From assembly GCA_934157035.1 (NCBI GenBank), contig CAKPHG010000004.1, positions 62,001-126,000 on the forward strand: a stretch of DNA of 64,000 nt, written 5' to 3'. The notes below the pieces were generated by a model. It made no database searches. It saw only the letters and a program-made list of their open reading frames with translations, and had not been told where the DNA came from. Source of the DNA: an uncultured Clostridia bacterium (GTDB lineage: Bacteria > Bacillota > Clostridia > TANB77 > CAG-508). Made by a program: the position numbers and the translations under genes. Below, one piece after another: positions 9,189-17,370 of this stretch. Numbering within the stretch: position 1 is the first letter of the stretch; each line of letters begins with the position of its first letter.

Positions 9189-11426
9189 TTACACCTCCTC
9201 ATTATATGTCTTTATTGCAGATTTTTTGAAGATTTTTCTAGAAACTCTTCTTGATATTAATATAGACATTATAATTAAAATAGCGTACATAACAATGTAT
9301 TCTCTTAAGCTTAAAAATTCTATTAATTCTTGTACAAATGCTACATTTACAATTTTATATTGGTTAAGTAATATGAATACTATACAAGTTAGATATGCTA
9401 AGCTTGAATTTATAAATAATTCTATATCTAGTATTTTTTTAACATTTTTTGTAGTTGCTCCAAGCATTCTTAATGTTGTAAAGTATACATTTCTAGATTT
9501 TAATATAATTCTTATAATAAAGTAAGAAATAAAGAATAGTGCAAAAATTAATACACTTGTTATTACTACTTTAAATATTTTTATAACTTGCAACATTTCT
9601 TGTCCTTCAAGTATTTTGAATTCTTTTATTGGTTTTCCTATTACTCCTATTTTTTGTAAATTGTTTATTGTTTCTTGCATCTTTTCATTATCTGCATCTT
9701 TTACAAAAATTGATGATTGATAAGGCTCTTTGTTAAATAGACTTATATACTCATCTTCATTCACAAACACAGCACCTTTATATTGTTCATATTCTTTATA
9801 ACCTGTTAACCTTGTAAATGAATTTTTAGTATATGTACTAGATACTTTTAAATTTAATTCATCACTATAATAGATATTTTCTACTTCTATTTTTAAATCT
9901 TTGCCTCTTGCTCTATTATTTGAACATAAATAATTTACTTCGTCACTAACTACAGCGTTTCCTTTACTTACTCTATTACTTGGCATAATCCTAAAGTATG
10001 AATTCCATTGTTCAGATTTATAATATTTTCCTTCAAATAAAGTTTTTATATTGCTATAATTTTGATTTACATCTTTTCTTAAATTATTTAGTACTGTATT
10101 GCTTGCATAAAATGTTGTATCCATTCCATAATAAAACATGTTGTTTTGCTTATATACTTCTACTCCAACTATCCTTAATTTAAAGTCTTTTTCTCCATTT
10201 CCATAATTATCTCTTATTGTGAAATCTTTTTCTAGTATACTATCTGCTCCATCCCTTATATAGTAATAGTCATCTGGAATTTTTATAATAATTTCATAAT
10301 CCTCTTCTGGCATTCTTCCTGCTGTTAATGTACCTTTAAATCTTTCATAACTAGTCACTTTTCCATAAAAATACATATCATCACATTGCATGTTTATGGT
10401 AGTATCTAAAAGTAAGTCATCTTTTTCTATGTAGTCTACATTTTCTATTTTTCGTATATTTTCGTAATCTTCTTGTGTAAAATACATATTATCTGCCTTT
10501 TTTAATATTATTCTATTTTCTGATAAATCTCTAAAATAATAGTTATAACCTGCTTTTCCTGCCTCATATTCTGTTTGTTTAAAACTTGCATATTCGCTAA
10601 GTAGTGCTGCTGTTATAAATAAAAATACAGCAAATAAAAGTAAGAATTTAGGAAGTATGTTAAAAGTATTTCTTATTCCTAGTCTTAACCTATTACCAAC
10701 AGTTATTTTTGTATATTTACTTTCTTCTACTTTTTCTGGTTCTTCAATATGTTTTATTTCTTTATTTTCTATAATTTTACCATCATGCATTTTTATAATT
10801 CTTGTAGCATAATCTTGTATTTGTTCTATGTTGTGAGTTACAACTATTACAAGTCTGTCTTTTGCAACTTTTTTAAGAAGTTCTATTACATCTTTAGCTG
10901 AATTTGCATCTAAATTTCCTGTTGGTTCATCTGCTACAATAATTGGTGTTTCTTTTACCATTGCTCTTGCTATCGCTACTCTTTGCTTTTGACCACCTGA
11001 TAATTTAGAAACTTTTGTATTTTTAAATTCAGTAAGACCAACTTTTTCTATCATATCTAATACTTTTTGCTTTACTTGTTTCTTTTTATAACCATTTAGT
11101 AAAAGCACTAATTCTACATTTTGATATACAGTATAACTATTTATTAAATTAAAACTTTGAAAAATGTTTGCTATGTATTTTCTTCTATAGTCTTCAAAAT
11201 CTTTTTCTGTATAATGGCTAGTCTCTTTGCCATTTATATACATTTCGCCTTCTTCATAGCTATCTAAACCTGAAAGTACATTTAAAAGAGTACTTTTTCC
11301 ACTACCAGACTCTCCAGTAATAGCAACAAATTCTCCTATTTTTAATTCTAGGTTTATTTTTGTAAAACCTGTTGAAATCATACCCTTGTTATAGTAAAAC
11401 TTCGATACATCTTTTAACTTTAACAT
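9189..11426 (-). CDS. ABC transporter, fused ATPase and FtsX-like permease (first of pair)
   Basis: 745 residues with the same architecture as its downstream neighbour: Walker A GESGSGKST at residues 38-46, LSGGQKQR signature, VADEPTGNLD, a first membrane helix near residue 260, a long extracellular segment and three C-terminal helices. The two genes are in tandem and diverged, so a heterodimer is plausible (inference). AGGAGG precedes the ATG. It ends in GAGGAGGTGTAA, which doubles as the ribosome site of the next gene, giving tight coupling. Confidence 0.9.
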   Translation of the reverse strand: MLKLKDVSKFYYNKGMISTGFTKINLELKIGEFVAITGESGSGKSTLLNVLSGLDSYEEGEMYINGKETSHYTEKDFEDYRRKYIANIFQSFNLINSYTVYQNVELVLLLNGYKKKQVKQKVLDMIEKVGLTEFKNTKVSKLSGGQKQRVAIARAMVKETPIIVADEPTGNLDANSAKDVIELLKKVAKDRLVIVVTHNIEQIQDYATRIIKMHDGKIIENKEIKHIEEPEKVEESKYTKITVGNRLRLGIRNTFNILPKFLLLFAVFLFITAALLSEYASFKQTEYEAGKAGYNYYFRDLSENRIILKKADNMYFTQEDYENIRKIENVDYIEKDDLLLDTTINMQCDDMYFYGKVTSYERFKGTLTAGRMPEEDYEIIIKIPDDYYYIRDGADSILEKDFTIRDNYGNGEKDFKLRIVGVEVYKQNNMFYYGMDTTFYASNTVLNNLRKDVNQNYSNIKTLFEGKYYKSEQWNSYFRIMPSNRVSKGNAVVSDEVNYLCSNNRARGKDLKIEVENIYYSDELNLKVSSTYTKNSFTRLTGYKEYEQYKGAVFVNEDEYISLFNKEPYQSSIFVKDADNEKMQETINNLQKIGVIGKPIKEFKILEGQEMLQVIKIFKVVITSVLIFALFFISYFIIRIILKSRNVYFTTLRMLGATTKNVKKILDIELFINSSLAYLTCIVFILLNQYKIVNVAFVQELIEFLSLREYIVMYAILIIMSILISRRVSRKIFKKSAIKTYNEEV

Positions 11427-11444
11427 ATTTTCCTCCTTTGTTTC

Positions 11445-11750
11445 TTACATTCTTTTATATTTTTCACATTCTAATCTTTCATAGAATATATCTTCTAAAT
11501 TTATTTGTTTTTGTATTAACTTTTCCTTTTGTTCTTTTTTTAGAGTTTTTATTGCATATTCAAGTTTAGATGCCAATTTTTTATCTTCAGTTTGCCATGA
11601 TGCTTCAAGCTTTTTTGCCTTATGACTTTTTGTATATTTAGCACACTTTTCATCTTTAGAGAAATGCTCATTCATTCTTTTTTCTAAATCTTTGGCTATT
11701 CCAGTATATATTGAATTATCCTCACATCTTAACATATACACGTAATACAT
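11445..11750 (-). CDS. GIY-YIG domain protein (YhbQ/UPF0213-like)
   Basis: A 101-residue single-domain protein. YYVYMLRCEDNSIYTGI at the N-terminus gives the GIY (YVY) and YIG (YTG) motifs, followed by a conserved RxxEH and a late Glu in LASKLEYAIK. Such small proteins resemble the catalytic core of GIY-YIG nucleases; a DNA repair role is suggested for relatives. I start at the ATG at 11750 with GGAGG eight bases upstream; the ORF upstream of that has no ribosome site. It sits directly before the tandem ABC genes. Confidence 0.9.
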   Translation of the reverse strand: MYYVYMLRCEDNSIYTGIAKDLEKRMNEHFSKDEKCAKYTKSHKAKKLEASWQTEDKKLASKLEYAIKTLKKEQKEKLIQKQINLEDIFYERLECEKYKRM

Positions 11751-11783
11751 AGATTTTTCCTCCGTGACCATTTGAACCATTTT

Positions 11784-12614
11784 TTATTTTCCTATGAAAT
11801 TGATTTTAATATTTCCGACTCCTCCGTCTATATTTATTTTATTTTCTCCATTTCCCACTACTTTGTTATCTGAAATTTTCTCTTTATCTATAGTAACTTT
11901 TCCTAAACCTTTATTTATCTTTGTTGTGTATTCTTCTTTAATTCCAACTACATCTAATTTTAAGTTTCCTACTCCTGTGCCAATTCTAGTATTTCCTATT
12001 AATTTAGCTGAAATTTCAGTAGCTCCTATACCTAAATCACATTTTAGGTCAGTTATTTTTGAAGAATCTATTATAACTTTTCCTGCACCAGTATCTATTT
12101 TGGCACTTTCAGTAATATTAATGTTTTTCATAGAAGTTTCACCAGCTCCTAAATCCATTTTTAATACTTTAGTGTTTAAAATTTCTATGTTTACTTTTCC
12201 TGCTCCTGTATTAATATTTACACTGTCAAATTGTAAATTTTCTGGAACATATACAATCAATTCTTCTTTTTTATTATTGTTAAAAAACCAATTGTTGTCC
12301 TTTTCTTTTATTTGAATTTTTTTCTTATCTTGTTTACATTGAATATCCTTATTGCTTGATTCTACTTTTAAATGTTCTCCTTTTCTTATTGTTAAATTAG
12401 AATAAGCTATGTCTATATCTAAGAATGCTATGTTATCGTTTTCAATATTTGATGAAGTTTCAATTACATTATTACTATCACTGTTATTTTTTCCTATTTT
12501 TAATGTTAATGGTATGCTACTTACAACTCTTACTATTGTTGCAATAATTCCTACTATTAACGCTATTGCAAGTGCTATAGCTAAATATTTTATTATTTTT
12601 TGTACTATTGACAT
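11784..12614 (-). CDS. Membrane-anchored DUF4097-like beta-helix protein
   Basis: About 276 residues: an N-terminal transmembrane helix (near 12-32), then repeating short beta segments (GAGKVNIEI, GAGETSMKNI, GIGATEIS, GVGNLKLDV, GLGKVTID) typical of the DUF4097/DUF2807 adhesin-like solenoid. Such domains often partner with LiaF-like or PspC proteins in envelope stress modules. The ATG at 12614 overlaps the end of the LiaF-like gene, implying coupled translation. The exact ligand is unknown. Confidence 0.8.
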   Translation of the reverse strand: MSIVQKIIKYLAIALAIALIVGIIATIVRVVSSIPLTLKIGKNNSDSNNVIETSSNIENDNIAFLDIDIAYSNLTIRKGEHLKVESSNKDIQCKQDKKKIQIKEKDNNWFFNNNKKEELIVYVPENLQFDSVNINTGAGKVNIEILNTKVLKMDLGAGETSMKNINITESAKIDTGAGKVIIDSSKITDLKCDLGIGATEISAKLIGNTRIGTGVGNLKLDVVGIKEEYTTKINKGLGKVTIDKEKISDNKVVGNGENKINIDGGVGNIKINFIGK

Positions 12615-13294
12615 TTTATATCTACACCCCCGAATATACATGTTGCATTTATATATATAATATGTCCTTCTGGATTTTCTTTATAGTTTTTCTTATCTGT
12701 TACTCCTCCAAATATTGAAGATGATTTGATTTTTACATTGCAGTTTTCTGGTACATATATTTCAACTCCACCAAATATTCCTGTTGCATTAATTACTACA
12801 TCTTGATTTATTATTGCATTTTTTATATCACATTTAACTCCTCCAAATACAGCCGTTAAATCTGCTCCTTTAAATTCTTGGTTTTCAAACTTAACATCTT
12901 GTCCTGAAAAAGTTGCACAATATTCGTTATCTTTTGTCATATTCTTATTTAATTTTTTGATTTCACTATTTATTTTACTATTAAATGTATCTTTAAAAAT
13001 AAGTGATAGTCCAATTACTACTAATATTACTGGAAGTGCTAATTTCCAGATTGTATCAAAATTTAATACATCTTGGCATCCTAATAGTAAAGCAATTCCT
13101 ATTAATAGGCCTATTATATTTCCTGTTTTTTCTCTTTCTTTAAATAATCCTATAAAACATGGAATAATTATAAATAAAGTCCACCATCCGTCAAAAAATA
13201 TATTTATATTTGTTATTCCTAAAGCGTTTCCTCCTATAATTAATCCTATTCCTATTAATACTATTCCCCATAGTATATTTCCAAAATTTTTCAT
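12605..13294 (-). CDS. LiaF-like membrane protein
   Basis: 229 residues. The N-terminal half has about four hydrophobic helices (DUF5668-like, starting MKNFGNILWGIVLIGIG); the C-terminal half carries four FGGV repeats in a LiaF-type beta domain. In Bacillus, LiaF inhibits the LiaRS cell-wall stress system. Here no intact two-component pair lies adjacent; only a truncated response regulator is found about 1.2 kb upstream. Starts with ATG after AAGGGG, and overlaps the DUF4097 gene by ten bases. Likely the head of an operon with the DUF4097, GIY-YIG and ABC genes. Confidence 0.85.
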   Translation of the reverse strand: MKNFGNILWGIVLIGIGLIIGGNALGITNINIFFDGWWTLFIIIPCFIGLFKEREKTGNIIGLLIGIALLLGCQDVLNFDTIWKLALPVILVVIGLSLIFKDTFNSKINSEIKKLNKNMTKDNEYCATFSGQDVKFENQEFKGADLTAVFGGVKCDIKNAIINQDVVINATGIFGGVEIYVPENCNVKIKSSSIFGGVTDKKNYKENPEGHIIYINATCIFGGVDIKCQ

Positions 13295-13373
13295 TTTTTC
13301 TTTCCCCTTTTACTCTTTTTATTATTATATTAGCTATTCTTATAAATAGTAATTAATTATTTTATAACATAAA

Positions 13374-13398
13374 AGCAGATAATTATCAATTATCTGCT
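13374..13398 (-). terminator. Hairpin between the ZIP and LiaF-like genes
   Basis: A perfect 11-bp stem (AGCAGATAATT) with a 3-base loop lies after the ZIP transporter stop and before the LiaF-like gene's promoter region. T-richness after the stem on the minus strand is modest. Confidence 0.55.
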
Positions 13399-13436
13399 CT
13401 TATATTTTTTCTTTTTTTTTATAATTCAAAACATTT

Positions 13437-14234
13437 TTATCCTAATGCAACATCTAGTACCATCATTAATACAAATCCACCTATTAGTCCTATCGTAGCT
13501 AAGTTTTTGTAATCTTTTACTGACTCAGGAAGTAATTCTCTTGCAACTACTATTATCATTGCACCTGCTGCAAAAGCTAATAAGAATGGCAACATACTTC
13601 TTATATATAAAACAAGTACTGCTCCTATTACAGCTGCTACAGGTTCAACTAATGCAGACGCCTGACCTATCATAAAGCTTTTAAATCTTGAATATCCTTC
13701 ACTTCTAAGAGGAAGAGACACTGCTGCTCCTTCTGGAAAGTTTTGTATTCCTATTCCGAGTGCCAACATAACTGCTCCTACTAAAGTCATTCCTGGTACA
13801 CCACTTGCTATTCCTCCAAAAGCTACACCTACTGCCATTCCTTCTGGTATGTTGTGTATAGTTATAGCTGATATTAAAAGAATACATCTTTTTAAAGACG
13901 ATTTACTTCTTAAACTATCTTTACTTTTTAGAGCTTTATCCAAGAATTTATCAGAAAATAATACAAATAATCCTCCTATAATAAAACCTACTGCAGGTAA
14001 AATCCACTCTATGTATCCTAATTCTGCAGATAATTCAATTGAAGGTGCAATTAATGACCAAAAAGCTGCTGCAATCATAACTCCTGCACTAAAACCTAAA
14101 ATTGTATTTAATACTTTTTTATTCATTTCTTTAAAAAAGCAAACAACCAAGGCTCCTAATGCTGTTACTCCCCAAGTAAACATACAAGCAAGTAATGCCT
14201 GAATTACTGGATTTAAATTTTCAAACCAACCCAC
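13437..14234 (-). CDS. ZIP-family metal transporter (GufA-like)
   Basis: 265 residues, about eight transmembrane segments. The two metal-site motifs are clear: HNIPEG in TM4 and QNFPEG in TM5, and a Ser/Lys-rich cytoplasmic loop follows TM3. ZIP proteins import divalent metals such as Zn2+, Fe2+ or Mn2+; the substrate here is not determined by sequence. Starts with GTG behind GAGGTG. It stands alone between a terminator and a degenerate region. Confidence 0.92.
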   Translation of the reverse strand: MGWFENLNPVIQALLACMFTWGVTALGALVVCFFKEMNKKVLNTILGFSAGVMIAAAFWSLIAPSIELSAELGYIEWILPAVGFIIGGLFVLFSDKFLDKALKSKDSLRSKSSLKRCILLISAITIHNIPEGMAVGVAFGGIASGVPGMTLVGAVMLALGIGIQNFPEGAAVSLPLRSEGYSRFKSFMIGQASALVEPVAAVIGAVLVLYIRSMLPFLLAFAAGAMIIVVARELLPESVKDYKNLATIGLIGGFVLMMVLDVALG

Positions 14235-14294
14235 TTTTATTCACCTCACACTACATAATATGATTTTGTTTTACATAATGTGACAGTGTATATT

Positions 14295-14477
14295 TTAATT
14301 AATTGATGTACCATTTACATATAATTTATAACCATTAAAGTTAATGTTACTATATGATGTATCTTCATCTGTTAAACTTGTTACATAACAGTCTCCTGTT
14401 AGTGTTAATGTAGATGTATAAATTGCTTTTAAACTGCATTTAATCATACAACTTGCATTTACTTTACAGAATTGCAT
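14295..14477 (-). pseudogene. 3' fragment of a surface-type protein
   Basis: A 60-residue reading frame without a ribosome site. Its second half (LTLTGDCYVTSL, FNGYKLYVNG) resembles the last coils of a beta-helix surface protein. It starts nine bases past the stop of the truncated response regulator. I read it as the tail of a lost gene joined to the regulator by a deletion; the family assignment is tentative. Confidence 0.45.
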
Positions 14478-14485
14478 TTAGTTTT

Positions 14486-14911
14486 TTACTTCACCGTATC
14501 TAAATTTAATGTTAAATCTCCAAACTCTAATTTATTTATACTATCAACATCATTTGTTCTTTTTAAAATATTTTTTATTCTAGCTAAAAGCTCTCTTGTA
14601 TGAAATGGCTTTGTTATATAGTCGTCTGCTCCATTTTCTAACCCTTGTAATTTGTCGTTTATTTGAGATTTCGCAGTAAGCATAATTACAGGTGTTTTTA
14701 TTTTTTCTTGTTTTATAGATTGTAAAATTTCAAATCCATCTTTACCGGGAAGCATTATATCTAATAATATTAAATCATATATTCCTGTTAAAGCCTCATT
14801 TTCTCCATCTATTCCATCTGTTACTATATCTACATTAAAGTTTTCTTTTTTTAAAGTCTCTGAAATTGCATCAGCTAGTGGATATTCATCTTCTATAATT
14901 AAAATGCGCAT
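14486..14911 (-). pseudogene. Truncated OmpR-type response regulator
   Basis: The receiver domain is intact: acidic pocket (IEDEY), phospho-acceptor Asp in LLDIMLPGKDG, Thr in MLTAKS, and Lys in YITKPF, then LARIKNILKRT. After LEFGDLTLNLDTVK the frame hits a stop, so the winged-helix DNA-binding domain is missing. There is no histidine kinase gene beside it. AGGAGG precedes the ATG at 14911, so a receiver-only protein of 141 residues could still be made. The abrupt junction with a surface-protein fragment supports a deletion. Confidence 0.85.
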
Positions 14912-15048
14912 ACATATACCTCCTGTATTTTTATAAAAGTATACCAAACTTTTATTGAAGTATTATTGAAACTTATTATATCAGAAAATGTATTTTTTTA
15001 CAAAATTTATACATACTATAATAAAATAATTTTATGGAGGATTTTACA

Positions 15049-15486
15049 ATGAAAAATGAAAATTTAAATATTCTAGATGAAGTAAACAAAGGTGCAACTA
15101 TGGGAATGGATGCAATTTCTTATATTAGCGAAAAAGTAAAAGATGATACTTTTAAAAAGGTGTTAGATGGTGAGTACAATAAATATAAAGATATTTCAAG
15201 AAGAGTAAATAATATTTATTCAAATTACACAGATGAAAAAGAACCTCATGAGACAAATGGAATGACAAAAATGATGACATGGTATGGCATACAAATGAAA
15301 ACTATGACTGACGATACTACTTCTAAATTATCTGAACTTTTAATGCAAGGAACTAATATGGGAATTATTGAAGGAAGACGTTTAATAAATCAAAATCCTG
15401 ATGCTGATAAAGATGTAAAAGGTATTTTAGATGATTTTGTTACTATGCAAGAAGATAGCGTTGAAACTTTAAAAAAATATTTGTAA
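15049..15486 (+). CDS. Putative ferritin-like four-helix protein (DUF2383-like)
   Basis: 145 residues, all-helical, with no membrane segments or signal. The pattern of helices (LNILDEVNKGATMGMDAISYI; KKVLDGEYNKY; MMTWYGIQMKTM; GIIEGRRLINQN) resembles small ferritin-like bundles of the DUF2383 group. A metal site cannot be shown from sequence. I start at the ATG at 15049 with GGAGG eight bases upstream; the earlier in-frame ATG overlaps that site. It is divergent from the regulator remnant. Confidence 0.6.
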   Translation: MKNENLNILDEVNKGATMGMDAISYISEKVKDDTFKKVLDGEYNKYKDISRRVNNIYSNYTDEKEPHETNGMTKMMTWYGIQMKTMTDDTTSKLSELLMQGTNMGIIEGRRLINQNPDADKDVKGILDDFVTMQEDSVETLKKYL

Positions 15487-15558
15487 TTTCTTATTTTACT
15501 TGCACTTTTTAATGTTTATTATTATAATAAATTGTAATTAATAGTTAGGAGTTTTATT

Positions 15559-15915
15559 ATGGAGCATTGGAGTGTAGAAGATTACAAAAATTATACTGAT
15601 GGTAGTAAAAAGAAAAAAAGTAAATATAGATCAAATAAAGTCTCTGTTGATGGACATACTTTCGATAGTCAAAAGGAAGCTACTTATTATAATGAATTAA
15701 AATTACGTTTGCAAGCTAAAGAAATAAATGGTTTTTGCCTTCAACCTACTTTTATGTTAGCACCTAGTCTAAAATATAAAGCTGACTTTATTGTTTTTCA
15801 TAAAGATGGTTCTAGTGAAGTTATAGATGTAAAAGGCTTTAAAACTAAAGAATATATTGCAAAGAAAAAAGTGTTTGAAGATAAATTTAATTTGAAAATA
15901 ACAGAAATAGAATAA
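15559..15915 (+). CDS. DUF1064 protein, putative PD-(D/E)XK-like nuclease
   Basis: 118 residues. A basic N-terminal segment (KKKKSKYRSNK) is followed by FDSQKEATYYNEL, the LQPTF strand, KADFIV and EVIDVKG, which together match the DUF1064 family, often found in phages and seen as relatives of PD-(D/E)XK nucleases with the core D-x(n)-D-x-K. It has TTAGGAG upstream of the ATG. No other phage genes are near, so it may be a phage leftover now carried as a stand-alone gene. Confidence 0.8.
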   Translation: MEHWSVEDYKNYTDGSKKKKSKYRSNKVSVDGHTFDSQKEATYYNELKLRLQAKEINGFCLQPTFMLAPSLKYKADFIVFHKDGSSEVIDVKGFKTKEYIAKKKVFEDKFNLKITEIE

Positions 15916-15948
15916 ATTGCTTTTTTAAATAAAAAAGTTCAAATTAAG

Positions 15949-15990
15949 ATCCCTCATATTAGATATTTTCTCTAATTATGAGGGATTATT
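15949..15990. terminator. Bidirectional terminator
   Basis: A long stem (ATCCCTCATA...TATGAGGGAT with TTAGA/TCTAA inside) separates the plus-strand DUF1064 gene from the convergent minus-strand small gene, with T-rich tracts on both sides. Confidence 0.8.
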
Positions 15991-16010
15991 TTATATTTCT
16001 TATATTTTAA

Positions 16011-16289
16011 TTATAAATCAAATATATTTGCTTTTAATACTATTTTTGAAATTTTAGTTTTTTCGCTTAATGGAATATTCCAATTACTAGCTAAAATAGA
16101 TTTGCCTTTTTTATACTCTTTTGAAGGCTCACCTGCTATTTTATTTAATTGCCTTTGAAGTTCTACTTTATTTGTATATATGCTTAAAACATTTTCTTCA
16201 TATAGTACATTTATTGTTGTTTCTTCTTCGGCTTTATTAGGCTCTTTGTATATTTTAACCTCTTTTACTTTCTTTTCTTTTTTTTTCAT
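16011..16289 (-). CDS. Small hypothetical protein, basic N-terminus
   Basis: 92 residues, not recognised. The first 15 residues are almost all Lys and Glu; the remainder has alternating strand-like segments (INVLYEENVLSIYTNKVELQRQL, KGKSILASNW). The ATG at 16289 has AGG nine bases upstream; an ATG three codons earlier lies too close to it. The gene follows the RNA methyltransferase gene on the same strand after about 110 bases. It is probably real because of its length and ribosome site. Confidence 0.6.
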   Translation of the reverse strand: MKKKEKKVKEVKIYKEPNKAEEETTINVLYEENVLSIYTNKVELQRQLNKIAGEPSKEYKKGKSILASNWNIPLSEKTKISKIVLKANIFDL

Positions 16290-16383
16290 TTTCAACATCC
16301 TTTTTTACTTTGTAGCTATATAATATCATAAAACAAAATATTTTTCCACTCATTTTTCTAAACATTGTACCGAATTGAGAAAA

Positions 16384-16418
16384 AGTATCAGTTGAGGACT
16401 ATCCCCTAATTGTGATTT
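16384..16418. repeat. Diverged GGGAC-type repeat at the methyltransferase stop
   Basis: On the minus strand the sequence AATTAGGGGATAGTCCTC is followed by an AACTGATAC / CTCAATTCGG partial palindrome. The TAG stop of the methyltransferase is inside the element. It is a poor match to the other copies but has the same position and core. Confidence 0.4.
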
Positions 16419-17326
16419 TTTCTTATTTTTGCTATAAAGAAGCCTTCATAAAGCTCGGTTGGCATTACACAAAGTGTTCCATCTATTTTGGTTGGTAATA
16501 ATGGTAATTCTTCTTTTCCTTTAAATTCTATTGGTACTATTTCTACTTTATTGTTTTTTAATATTTTACTTACTATCTCCTCGTTTTCTTTGTTTAAAAT
16601 AGAGCATGTTGAATATACCATTTCTTGACCTTGTTTTAATATTTTTACTGCTTTGTTTAACAATTCTAATTGCGCTTTTTGTGATTTTTCTATTAGTTTT
16701 TCTGTAAATGTTTTTTCTAAATTTACATCTTCAACATTTAAAGTTCCACTACCACTACATGGTGCATCTAAAAGTATGTTATCAAATGAGAAAAAATCAT
16801 TTATTCTTCTGCTATCTTCTTGCATTATATATACAGATGTTGCTCCCTGTTTTTCTATGTTGTATTTTAGCTTTTCTATTCTTATTTTATTTAACTCACA
16901 TGCTGTTATATTTGCATTATTGTTTGTTAAACTTGCAAGCTCTGTAGTTTTTCCACCTGGTGCTGCACACATATCTAAAATGTCTGTATTTTCTTTTGGC
17001 TCTAGTACTATAGGTGGTAACATTGAAGATAAACTTTGAAGATAAATTTCGCCATTTTTATAAATTTCTAATTCTTTTAAAGTATCTTCTCTTACATTTT
17101 TTACTATATATGCAACATCACTCCAAGAAACTTTTTCAAATTCTATATTATTATTTTTTAGTACTTCTTCTACTTTTTCTATACTCATTTTTAAAGTATT
17201 TATTCTAAAAGTTACCATTCTCTTTTGAGAATATCCTTCTAATATTTTACTTGTTATTCCTTCCCCATATTGCTTATTTAACATTTCTATTAAAAATTCT
17301 GGTACAATTTTTTCGTTATTTTTCAT
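16406..17326 (-). CDS. NOL1/NOP2/Sun-family RNA m5C methyltransferase
   Basis: 306 residues. The SAM-binding fold shows MCAAPGGKTTELA, a DAPCSGSGT motif and STCSI; the two cysteines in the latter motifs are those used for C5 methylation of cytosine. It lacks the NusB-like N-terminal domain of RsmB and is shorter than RsmF, so the rRNA or tRNA site cannot be assigned. AAGGAG precedes the ATG. Its last codons read into a repeat-like element (stop TAG at 16406). Confidence 0.9.
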   Translation of the reverse strand: MKNNEKIVPEFLIEMLNKQYGEGITSKILEGYSQKRMVTFRINTLKMSIEKVEEVLKNNNIEFEKVSWSDVAYIVKNVREDTLKELEIYKNGEIYLQSLSSMLPPIVLEPKENTDILDMCAAPGGKTTELASLTNNNANITACELNKIRIEKLKYNIEKQGATSVYIMQEDSRRINDFFSFDNILLDAPCSGSGTLNVEDVNLEKTFTEKLIEKSQKAQLELLNKAVKILKQGQEMVYSTCSILNKENEEIVSKILKNNKVEIVPIEFKGKEELPLLPTKIDGTLCVMPTELYEGFFIAKIRKNHN

Positions 17327-17370
17327 TATTTTTAATATCTCCTTTTTATAAATTGTATCTATTATGCTTT

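Noticed and set aside
11794..12315. A 173-codon open frame on the plus strand
   Set aside because: It is antisense to the DUF4097-like gene, has no ribosome site and its composition is a shadow of the real frame.
15559..15915. Prophage remnant around the DUF1064 gene
   Set aside because: No integrase, terminase or other phage gene nearby; a lone DUF1064 gene is not enough.
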